A stretch of 64,000 nt of DNA from Adenophora triphylla var. japonica. Taxonomy: Eukaryota; Streptophyta; Magnoliopsida; Asterales; Campanulaceae. Positions within the stretch are counted from its first letter, which is position 1. Each line of letters starts with the position of its first letter. Location of the stretch: positions 124,001 to 188,000 of the forward strand of contig JAFEMH010001450.1 of NCBI GenBank assembly GCA_022495995.1, given 5' to 3'. The notes under the pieces are model-generated. The model ran no database searches and was not told where the DNA came from. It saw only the letters and a program-made list of their open reading frames with translations. Shown here one piece after another: positions 1-8,731 of the stretch. A program made the position numbers and the translations under genes.

Positions 1-1915
1 CATCTTTAAAGTGTTTAAAAACCTCTCAAATGGGTACATCCACCGATATTGTACTGGACCTGCAACCCTTGCTTCATATGCCAAGTGAATAGGTAAATGC
101 TCCATTGAATCAAAGAATGTTGGAGGAAAAATCTTCTCAAGCTTGCAAAGCGTAACAACAATGTTTTTCTCAAGAAGCTTTAGATCCTCCTCACGTAAAA
201 CACTAGAGCATATGACTTTGAAGAATTCACTCAACTCGGCTAGGGGAGCTAATATGGCATCAGGCAACAAGTCACGGAAGGCAATTGGAAGTAGCCTTTC
301 CAAGAACACATGGCAGTCATGACTCTTCATCCCTTGCATCTTTAAAGTTTCTAAGTTAGCACATCTAGCCAAATTGGAAGAGTAACCATCTGGTAACCTC
401 AAAGTCTTCACCCACTTTAACACCTTCATTTTATCTTCTCTTGAAAGTGTGTATTGTGCCTTAGGCTGAATAGGCTTTCCCTTACGATCCAGGGTCAGGT
501 TTAAACCTCGACGATTGCAAAGCTTTTCCATATCCATCCGAGCCTTTTTATTATCTTTACTCTTAGCCATATCCATAATTGTATTAAATATGTTATCAAA
601 AACATTTTTTTCAATGTGCATCAAGTCAAGATTGTGGCGAACAAGGTTTGTCTTCCAATAAGGCAAGTCCCAGAATGTGCTACGCTTCTTCCAGTTGTGA
701 GATTCCCCAAAACCAGGGTGATTGAAATTGGCATTCGATGCACCCCACTTATCTTCCCCTATATGTGAAAGTCTTTCTAAAATCTCATCACCTGACAAAC
801 GGGGAGGGGCTTCATCATGCTCGACTCTACACTTTGTAAAATGTTGCGAAGAATTTCTGAATTGATGATTTTGGGGTAAAAATTGCCGATGACAGTCAAA
901 GAAACATGGTTTCTTCCCTTCGATAAGCCTGAATGCCTTCGTAAGCTCCATACAGTAAGGACAAGACAATTCTCCATGTGTACTCCAACCAGAAAGGTAG
1001 CCATATGCAGGGAAGTCACTGACTGTCCACATTAAGGCAGCCTTCATTTGAAAATTCTGCTTTGTTGATACATCCCAAGTTTCAACACCAATATTCCACA
1101 AACCTTGTAACTCCTCGATCAATGGTTGAAGATATATGTCTATATTCTTACCCGGTCCTTTGGGACTAGGTACAAGCAACGTAAGAAACATATATTCTTC
1201 ATTCATGCATAACCCTATCTTTTTAACAATCTTACAAGTGTCATCCCAACTTCTGGCCATCGTATTTTTTTTCTGGTAGCAACTTTTGAATGAAGTCCAT
1301 AAACTGGTTATAAGTTCTCACACTCACATTACCCTCCGTCTTTATGTTCAAACACTCTGTAGCAGCTTCTACAATTGACGGCTTGCTACATTCAGAAACA
1401 GGTTCACGTGCAGCATTTAACATATCTAACCACTCTTGTACTACTTTTGTTGGTTTCTCAGTAATGGATTTCGGAGGCCAAGAAAAATTTGGCCCTGCAG
1501 CATCCATAACCATATCAATCATACTAGGAACATTTTCATCCCGGGTCATGGATGCCCCCTGTTGATCAACAACGCTAGGATGAAAATTTTTCTCAAAACT
1601 TCTATTAGGCTCATCTACCATTGATTCACCATGTGATGTCCACACTTCATAATTTTGTTTAAAACCATGCTTATAAAGGCGATTGTACAATTCATGTTCC
1701 AGTAAAAACTTGTTATTGTTACACCCGACACGAGGTCTCTTTGCAGCTCTATTAGAACTTGTAGCACAGGGACATCTTATACGACCTTCAATAAGATGTT
1801 CTTTCCTAGACTTTGCATATTTTACAAATTTATCCAACCCCTGTAAAAATTATGGAGTAACATTCCCACTTTCATCTAAACGTTGATACATCCAACTCCT
1901 ATTCTTATCTGACAT
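1..1915 (-). pseudogene. CACTA TNP2-like transposase, degenerate, truncated by window edge
   Basis: The protein would bind element ends and catalyse cut-and-paste transposition in the nucleus. The likely ATG is at 1915 (reads MSDKNRSWMYQRLDESG), giving 21 codons before an in-frame TAA at 1850-1852. The frame then continues as the N-terminal transposase-associated zinc domain (RCPCATSSN, later HGFKQNYEVWTSHGE). A run of eight T at 1265-1272 shifts the frame after LLPEK. The next frame (VKKIGLCMNEEY) jumps straight to KGPGKNIDIYLQPLIEELQG, so about 200 or more residues of the Transposase_21 region are missing. From there the frame is open to position 1, through DFPAYGYLSGWSTHGE, LPYWKTNLVRHNLDLMHIEK and the DUF4218 start (QYRWMYPFERFL). 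A nonsense codon, a frameshift and an internal deletion make it non-functional. Confidence 0.88.
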
Positions 1916-2412
1916 TTCAAAGATGGATATAACAAAAGCTAGTATATTTATCCACACAAAACAACCAATAAATCAATGCAACAACTAGTAGAGTAAACTC
2001 TTGTATGTGAGAGAGGAACAAGTAATCGAAGAGCAATATATAGTTACAATCAAAGAAGAAACTCTTGTATGTGAGAGAGAGACAAGGATTGACATTACCA
2101 TGAACCGAAGAAATTGATTTTGTCGCAGTGGAGGAACAAGTAATCGAAGAGCACCGATGGCCTAGCGATAGAGAGAGAAGGTCAATTGTATTTTTTTGAT
2201 TTTTGGGGATTAGGGCGTATTAATTTTAGGGGAAAAAGGGAGGAGTAATTTGTTACTGGAAGGGGAGGGGCGCTAATTTGGTGTGGGGAGGGGGGAAAGG
2301 CATACTAATTTTGGGGGAAAAGGGAAGTGGCGCCAAGGTTTTGATTTTTGGGATAGGTAAGGGCGGGAAATGGAAAAAAAATGGTGCGTCATTTACTGGG
2401 AGTTACTTGAAG
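1916..2412. other. Upstream region of the CACTA-A transposase; no gene seen
   Basis: This is the 5' flank and leader of the minus-strand transposase. It is AT-rich, then G-rich on the plus strand (GGGGAAAAAGGGAGG-like runs near 2230-2340). Two similar motifs, CTCTTGTATGTGAGAGAG at about 1996 and 2062, form a short direct repeat. No open frame with recognisable content was found. Confidence 0.5.
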
Positions 2413-2700
2413 TGAGGCGCCAACCTGACTTTATTCGATGCGGCCGCTTCAAATTGGCCATACATGGGAATGGTTACTGGTGTCGAGGCGCCAGCCTGAG
2501 TTTAGGCCAGGCGGCCGCTTCAACTTGGGGGAAACATGGGCATTGTCACTGGACGTGAGGCGCCAGCCTCACTTTATTCCAGGCGGCCGCTTCAACTTGG
2601 GGGAAACATGGGCATTGTCACTGGACGTGAGGCGCCAGCCTCACTTTATTCCATGCGGCCGCCTCGTTCGAAGAAGACTTGGGCCGTGTCTTGGCATGAG
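2413..2700 (+). repeat. 72-bp tandem repeat, about 3.5 copies, each with a GCGGCCGC core
   Basis: Units start at about 2413, 2484, 2557 and 2629 with GAGGCGCCA. Each contains GCGGCCGC and, in the middle copies, CTTCAACTTGGGGGAAACATG. The two central copies are nearly identical. Because 72 is a multiple of three, an open frame runs through them, but codon content is repetitive and I see no domain. The array lies about 500 bp upstream of the 3209-4543 ORF and on its strand, so it may be promoter-proximal or a subterminal repeat of the surrounding CACTA element. Confidence 0.8.
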
Positions 2701-3208
2701 GGCCGAGCTGGTAGGGCCCATTTGGCATACGTGGCCGAGCTGCTGGGGCCTGTCTTGGCAAGAAAGTGGCCGATCTGCTGGGGCCATTTAATTTGGACCA
2801 TTTTTGAACCATTGTTTATCATAAATAACAACAAACAAACTGAATTCTCTCACCTCTCTCTAACATCTCTCTAACCTCTCTAAAATTCTGGCCAAACCCA
2901 CCCTTACTTCCGGCGATTTCATCCCATTCCACCCTTTTTCTCACCAAACCTCCTCCACAAAACATATTCCCCTCACTCCAAGCTTTCAGATCCACCTGTT
3001 CTTGTTCAAATCCGGGCAATTTTTTCTCCAATCTTTGAATTTTCCGGCGAGTTCTTGATGTTTTCGGCGAAATTTTGAATTTTTCGGCAACAATTTTCCA
3101 GAAATTTAAAAGAGGTTCGAACCTTTATTCTCTCACTATTCTCTTTGTGGTTTCAATTTTTGTTGAGAATTTGGGTGTTTTTCTTTGGGTATTCTTTGCT
3201 TGAATATT
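2701..3208 (+). promoter_or_regulatory. Probable promoter and 5' leader of the 3209-4543 ORF
   Basis: A TATA-like stretch (ATCATAAATAACAAC, about 2818-2832) is followed by a CT-rich leader (CTCTCACCTCTCTCTAACATC) typical of plant 5' untranslated regions. It leads without another open frame to the ATG at 3209. Assignment rests on position and composition only. Confidence 0.4.
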
Positions 3209-4543
3209 ATGGGAAAATCGAAAGAACAAATTAAAAAAGGAGGTAAAACTAAAGAATCCCGTAAAAAGCAAAAACATGATGAGAGTACCTCCCTAGTGCC
3301 TCCCCCTCCCCCTCCCCCCGGAACCCTCTTAACTTGTGAGGACCCCCATGATGCTTTGAGGTTCAATTACTACAAGTCCCAAAATTATTTTTATTTTCAT
3401 ACGGACCGGCCCATTCATGCGGAAAGAAAATTTTTATATGAAACTTTTGGGCTTAAATCGAATTTTGTGACAAGAAAGTGGCAAAGGTTTTGTGACGAGC
3501 CAATGGAGGAGGGAAATGCTTTGATTGTTAAGGAATTTTATTCCAATATGCAAGAAATTCCCATAGATCCGGGGTGTTCTTATGTGCGGGGGGCGACTAT
3601 CAATTTCAAAGCTAACGACATCAACAAAGCTTATGGGCTCCCAAAGGTCAAAGAAACTGAATGTGAATTTGTTCAAGCTTTGAATGATGATTGGCAACTT
3701 TATTTTGGTGATGTTGTGAGGACGTTAGAGGGGAATCAACTTCGGTGGATTAACAATCAGAAAGGGTCGCCCAAGTACGTTTCTGAGTCACAGTTTAACA
3801 TTTTGGCCAAGGGGGTCAACAAGTTTGTGTGTTCAAGGGTGATGCCTACGTCTCAGCACGTGAAAGTTCCATGGAGTCGCGCGTTGTTAATTCACTTGAT
3901 TATATCTGGGGGAAAAATATCGTTGGGCCATATTATCTCCAATCAGATGCAGGAAGCGGGGGAGAGTAAGAGGAATGGATTTCCATTCCCGGCGCTTGTT
4001 ACCGCGTTAGTCAAGGCCGCGGGGGTACAATGGAATTTTGAGGGTGAAAAGGTGAAAATTATTAGGCCCATTTCACGACTTTCTCTTGAGAACAGTAAGA
4101 GAGAAGTCAGGGGGATGAATGCTCGAGTCGAGGAAGAAGAGGAGGAAGTTGAATATGAAGAAGAGGAGGAGGACGAGGAAGAAGATGATGACTACATGGT
4201 GGGTGTTGAAGGTGGTAGAGCTGAGTCGAGTAGCCAAGGTGGTGGGGACATAGAGCGCTTGATAGCCCATATGGATACTTGTTTTGCCTCGGAGCGGGTC
4301 CATGTGGATAGTCGTTTTGCCTCTGAGTGGGCCTATATGGATACTCGTTTTGCCTCGGAGCGGGCCAACACTGATGCTCAGTTTGCTATTACTATGGGGA
4401 GTCAGGAGCAGATGCATGATTACTTGGTGCGTATGGCACCACAATATGATGATGGGAGATGGCAGAGGTGGCAACCACCACCTGGGAGCAGCTCTAGCCA
4501 AGGACCGTCATGGGGGCCAGATTGGTTCGAACCGCCTCAGTAG
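3209..4543 (+). CDS. Putative plant transposon protein (Transposase_32 / PF20167-like), intact ORF
   Basis: This is an intact 444-aa frame, the only long unbroken non-polyprotein ORF in the window. The ATG at 3209 (MGKSKEQIKK) is preferred over an upstream in-frame TTG at 3185. Order: lysine-rich N-terminus; a proline run (PPPPPPP, about residue 32); a globular region whose pattern (FYSNMQE, SYVRGATINF, KAYGLP, PTSQHVKVPWSRALLIHLI, FPFPALVTALVKAAGVQW) I associate with the uncharacterised plant transposon protein family; a long acidic stretch (about 310-337); then three to four 13-residue repeats of the type MDTxFASERxxxD; then a Gly/Ser/Trp-rich tail. Function is unknown; the family is found in retrotransposons and DNA transposons. 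No nucleic-acid catalytic motif is seen. It could be cargo of CACTA-A or the remnant of another element. Confidence 0.72.
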   Translation: MGKSKEQIKKGGKTKESRKKQKHDESTSLVPPPPPPPGTLLTCEDPHDALRFNYYKSQNYFYFHTDRPIHAERKFLYETFGLKSNFVTRKWQRFCDEPMEEGNALIVKEFYSNMQEIPIDPGCSYVRGATINFKANDINKAYGLPKVKETECEFVQALNDDWQLYFGDVVRTLEGNQLRWINNQKGSPKYVSESQFNILAKGVNKFVCSRVMPTSQHVKVPWSRALLIHLIISGGKISLGHIISNQMQEAGESKRNGFPFPALVTALVKAAGVQWNFEGEKVKIIRPISRLSLENSKREVRGMNARVEEEEEEVEYEEEEEDEEEDDDYMVGVEGGRAESSSQGGGDIERLIAHMDTCFASERVHVDSRFASEWAYMDTRFASERANTDAQFAITMGSQEQMHDYLVRMAPQYDDGRWQRWQPPPGSSSSQGPSWGPDWFEPPQ

Positions 4544-4689
4544 TCCCGGAGTCATATGTTTGATTTTGATGTAATTTAAGTAATATGTTTGATTTTGATG
4601 TAATTTAGATTAATTAGTTTTGATGTAATTTTAAGTAATAACTGACATTTTTCATCTTTCCTTAAATCATATTCTACCCCTGAACCCTT
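4544..4689 (+). other. 3' flank of the plant-transposon ORF, with a short tandem duplication
   Basis: The segment ATATGTTTGATTTTGATGTA occurs twice (about 4555 and 4582), with a third partial copy (TTTTGATGTAATTT, about 4617). This could be the 3' untranslated region. No gene is seen. Confidence 0.45.
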
Positions 4690-5862
4690 ATTTCTATATT
4701 ATTCATCTGTTATGTACTTTCGTTTCTTTTTAAAAAAGTTAAGTTTTATTCCTTTCAAAATTCATAACTTTTTTTATATAACTTTTTGCAAAAAATGTAT
4801 GTAGTAAACAAAAGTTTAAAATAGTCTTCTTTATCCAAAAAAAAATAATTGAAAAAAAAAGTCATTATACAGTATACTACGTCTCAGAAACTGTTAAAAA
4901 GTTAACAGATTTTTCAAAATTCATAACTTTTTTTACATAACTTTTTGCAAAAAATGTATGTAGTAAACAAAAGTTTAAAATAGTCTTCTTTATCCAAAAA
5001 AAAATAATTGAAAAAAAAAGTTATTATACAGTATACTACGTCTCAGAAAACTGTTAAAAGTTAAACAGATTTTTCAAAATTCATAACTTTTTTTATATAA
5101 CTTTTTGCAAAAAATGTATGTAGTAAACAAAAGTTTAAAATAGTCTTCTTTATACAAAAAAAAAATAATTGAAAAAAAAAGTTATTATACAATATACTAC
5201 GTCTCAGAAACTGTTAAAAAGTTAACAGATTTTTCAAAATTCATACCTTTTTTTACATAACTTTTTGCAAAAAATGTATGTAGTAAACAAAAGTTTAAAA
5301 TAGTCTTCTTTATCCAAAAAAAATAATTGAAAAAGAAAAGTTATTATACAAGATATACTCGTCTTCGTAAACTTGTTAAAAAGTTAACGAGATTTTTCAA
5401 AATTCATAACTTTTTTTATATAACTTTTTGCAAAAAATGTGTAGTAAACAAAAGTTTAAAATAGTCTTCTTTATCCAAAAAAAATAATTGAAAAAAAAAA
5501 GTTATTATACAGTATACTACGTCTCAGAAACTGTTAAAAAGTTAACAGATTTTTCAAAATTCATAACTTTTTTATATAACTTTTTGCAAAAAATGTATGT
5601 AGTAAACAAAAGGTTAAAATGGTCTTCTTTATCCAAAAAAAAAAAGTTATTATACAGTATAACTGTTAAAAAGTTAACAGATTTTTCAAAATTCATAACT
5701 TTTTTTACATAACTTTTTGCAAAAAATGTATGTAGTAAACAAAAGTTTAAAATAGTCTTTTTTATCCAAAAAAAATAATTGAAAAAAAAAGGTTATTATA
5801 CAGTATACTACGTCTCAGAAACTGTTAAAAAGTTAACAGACTTTTCAAAAAACTGTAAAAAA
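4690..5862 (+). repeat. Satellite-like tandem array, about 160-bp unit, seven copies
   Basis: The unit contains AAAATTCATAACTTTTTTTA, ACTTTTTGCAAAAAATGTAT, GTAGTAAACAAAAGTTTAAA, TAGTCTTCTTTATCC, TATACAGTATACTACGTCTC and ACTGTTAAAAAGTTAACAGA. Copies of AATTCATAACTTT begin at about 4758, 4917, 5078, 5239, 5399, 5559 and 5689. The seventh interval is about 130 bp because that copy lost the TAATTGAAAA and TACTACGTCTC parts. The array starts with a non-repeated lead (TACTTTCGTTTCTTTTTAAA) that is also found at 33717, showing a shared ancestral source. Confidence 0.9.
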
Positions 5863-5865
5863 GAT

Positions 5866-8002
5866 AACTTTAAACCTTAAACCTAAACCCTAAATCCTAA
5901 GCCCTAGACCCTATACCTTATACCCTATACCCTAAACCCTATACCCTAAACCCTATACCCTAAACCCTAAACCCTAAACCTTATACCTTATACCCTAAAC
6001 CCTAAACCCTAAGCCTTGAACCCTAAACCCAAAGCCCTGGATTCGAAGGTCACGAGTTGTGACTTTAAGCACGAGTCATCCCCTATGGCTGGATTCGATT
6101 TTGTATTTCTGGAAATTGAGGGAGCGTCCGCTCCATTGGCTTGGGAGCGTCCGCTCCAACCTTGGTGTGGGCTGTTTGGATTGGCTTGAAGTTGGGCTTC
6201 ATGGTAGCACCTTGGCCGGCCTAGTGAATTTTTGGGTCAAGATTGTGCAACTTTGGGGCCATGCGTGGGTAATTTGGGGCCAAAAGGATGGCTGAATTTT
6301 TGGCCTAAAGCTTGGGGATAAATTTTTTTACTTTTAATTACGTTGGTTTTAGAGTTGGGCATTATAATTCCCGCTCATTGATGTAATATTTTTCTATCAT
6401 CAATAAAAGTTCCCAGGTGTCGTCCTGGTTCTTCAAAAAAAAAAAAAACCCTATACCCTATACCCTAAACCCTAAACCCTAAACCTTATACTCTATACCC
6501 TATACCTCATACCCTATACCCTATACCCTAAACCCTAAACCCTAAACCCTAAACCCTAAACCCTAAACCCTATACCCTAAACCTTATACCCTATAGCCTA
6601 TACCTTATACCCTATACCCTAAATCCAAAGCCCTGAACCCTAAACCCTAAGCCCTAAACTCTATCCACAATACCCTAAACCTTATACTCTAAACCCTATA
6701 CCCTATATCCTATACCCTAAACCCTAAACCCTAAACCCTATACCCTAAACCCTATACCCTAAACTCTAAACCTTATACCCTATACCCTATACCCAAAGCC
6801 CTGAACCTTAAACCCTAAGCCCTAAACTCTATCCACTATACCCTAAACCTTATACTCTAAACCCTATACCCTAAACCCTATACCCTAAACCCTAAACCCT
6901 AAACCCTATACCCTAAACCCTAAACCCTATACCCTAAATCCTAAACCTTATACCCTATACCCTATACCCAAAACCTAAAGCCCTGAACCCTAAACCCTAA
7001 GCCCTAAACTATATCCACTATACCCTAAACCTTATACTCTAAACCCTATACCCTAAACCGTATACCCTAAACCCTAAACCCTTAACCTTATACCCTATAC
7101 CCTAAACCCTATACCCTATACCCTAAACCTTCTACCCTATACCTTATACCCTATACCCTAAACCCAAAGCCCTGAACCCTAAACCCTAAGCCCTAACCTA
7201 TATCCACTATACCCTAAACCTTATACTCTAAACCCTATACCCTAAACCCTAAACCCTAAACCCTAAACCCTATACCCTAAACCCTATACCCTAAACCCTA
7301 AACCCTAAACCTTATACCCTATACCCTATACCCAAAGCCCTGAACCCTAAACCCTAAGCCCTAAACTATATCCACTATACCCTAAACCTTATACTCTAAA
7401 CCCTATACCCTAAACCTATACCCTATACCCTAAACCCTAAACCTTATACCCTATACCCTATACCTTATACCCTAAACCCAAAGCCCTAAACCCTAAACCC
7501 TAAGCCCTAAACTCTATCCACTATACCCTAAACCTTATACTCTAAACCTTATACCCTAAACCCTAAACCATATATCCTAAACCCTAAACCTTATACCCTA
7601 AACCCTAAACCCTAAGCCCTGAACCCTGAACCCTAAGCCCTAAACTCTAACCACTATACCCTAAACCTTATACCCTATACCCTAAATCTCTAAGCCCTAT
7701 ATCCTAAACCCTAAACCTAAACCTTATACCTTATACCTTATACCCTGAACTCTATACCCTAAGCCCTAAACTCTAACCACTATACCCTAAACCTTATACC
7801 TTATACCCTAAACTCTAAGCCCTAGACCCTATACCTTACACCCTAAACCTTATACCTTGTACCCTATATACTAGCCAAACCCTAAATCATATACATATAC
7901 ATTATAACCTAAACCCTATACCCTAAACCTTATACCCTATAATCTAAACCCTAAATCATATACCCTATAACCTAAACCCTAAACCTTATAACTTATACCC
8001 TA
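5866..8002 (+). repeat. Degenerate telomere-like array (CCCTAAA / CCCTATA) with higher-order structure
   Basis: The array is built from 7-bp units CCCTAAA (plant telomere repeat, C-rich strand) mixed with CCCTATA, CCTTATA and CTCTAAA variants. A phrase AAAGCCCTGAACCCTAAACC, followed by TATCCACTATACCC, recurs near 6627, 6794, 6978, 7165, 7333 and 7479. This gives a higher-order period of roughly 150-190 bp. A telomere end would be homogeneous; this is an expanded, diverged interstitial minisatellite. It is split at 6040-6448 by a retroposon and stops abruptly where the CACTA subterminal repeats begin. Confidence 0.92.
6040..6448 (+). mobile_element. Poly(A)-tailed retroposon (5'-truncated LINE or processed copy) inside the telomere-like array
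   Basis: About 395 bp of unrelated sequence interrupts the array and ends in 14 A residues (6435-6448), after which CCCTATACCC resumes. It contains AATAAAAG about 30 bp before the tail, and two copies of GGGAGCGTCCGCTCCA (about 6121 and 6145). A 3' poly(A) with an upstream polyadenylation-like signal is the mark of target-primed reverse transcription. No reverse transcriptase frame is present, and a target duplication cannot be recognised within repetitive target DNA. It could be the 3' end of an L1-type LINE, a SINE or a processed pseudogene. Confidence 0.65.
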
Positions 8003-8731
8003 AATTAGAGATGGATTAAAATTTGTCTCTGATTTAGAGACAAATTCAACGTCCGTCTCCAAAGTTTAGAGACGGATTCTGAATCTGTCCCTATTTAGAG
8101 ACGGATTTTTAAGCTGTCTCTAAATTTGAGACGGATACAAAATTTGTCTCTAAACTTTGGAGACGGGTGTTAAATCTGTCTCTAAATCAGAGACATATTT
8201 TGAATCTGTCTCTAAATTAGAGACGGATTATGTATCTGTCTCTGATTTAGAGACGAGTGCTAAATCTGTCTCTAAACTTTTAGAGACAGATGCTTAATCT
8301 GTCTCTAATTTAGAGACGGATTAAAATCTGTCTCTGATTTAGAGACAGATTCAACATCTGTCTCCAACGTTTAGAGACGGAATCTGAACCTGTCTCTAAT
8401 TTAGAGACGGAATCAGAATCCGTCTCTAAATCAGAGGCGAATTCAGATTCCGTCTCTGATTTAGAGACGGAATCAGTATTTGTCTCTGAATTAGAGACGG
8501 AATCAGTATTCGTCTCTGAATTAGAGACAGATTCAGATTCCGTCTCTGAATTAGAGACGGATTCAAATTCCGTCTCTGAACTAGAGACGGATACTGATTC
8601 TGTCTCTAAATCAGAGACGGATTCTGATTCCGTCTCTAATTTTTGGTTCTGTCTCTAATCTGTCGCCAAATTAGCTACAAAGTCCATCCGTAGCTAATTT
8701 TCCGTCTCTAAATCCGGTTTTCCTTGTAGTG
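8003..8731. repeat. CACTA-A subterminal repeats and terminal inverted repeat
   Basis: About 30 alternating copies of TTAGAGACGGATTC and its inverse GAATCCGTCTCTAA make palindromic pairs, for example around 8400-8640. They end with GGTTTTCCTTGTAGTG (8716-8731). In CACTA elements such short subterminal motifs bind the element's TNPA-type protein and bring the ends together. Motif density and mixed orientation fit that role. Confidence 0.85.

Larger units (their letters stand above)
1..8731 (-). mobile_element. CACTA-A: CACTA (En/Spm) DNA transposon, left end outside the window
   Basis: A minus-strand TNP2-like transposase lies at the left. The right border is a CACTA-type terminus: positions 8720-8731 read TTCCTTGTAGTG, the inverse of CACTACAAGGAA. 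To its left is an array of subterminal repeats containing GAGACGG. Immediately right of 8731 the env-like frame of a Copia element begins in frame, so the transposon appears to have landed inside that Copia element. The left terminus and the expected 3-bp target duplication (right flank TTT, 8732-8734) cannot be checked here. Between transposase and terminus lie a 72-bp array, an intact plant-transposon ORF, a satellite-like array and telomere-like repeats. Treating all of these as cargo of one element is an inference from the absence of any other terminus. Confidence 0.6.

Noticed and set aside
777..1019. 80-aa minus-strand frame as a separate gene
   Set aside because: It is an alternative frame of the degenerate CACTA transposase, whose true frame is open from about 1255 to the window edge.
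5866..8002. A true chromosome end
   Set aside because: Units are highly mixed (CCCTATA, CCTTATA), have higher-order structure, are followed by more than 56 kb of other DNA, and contain an insertion.
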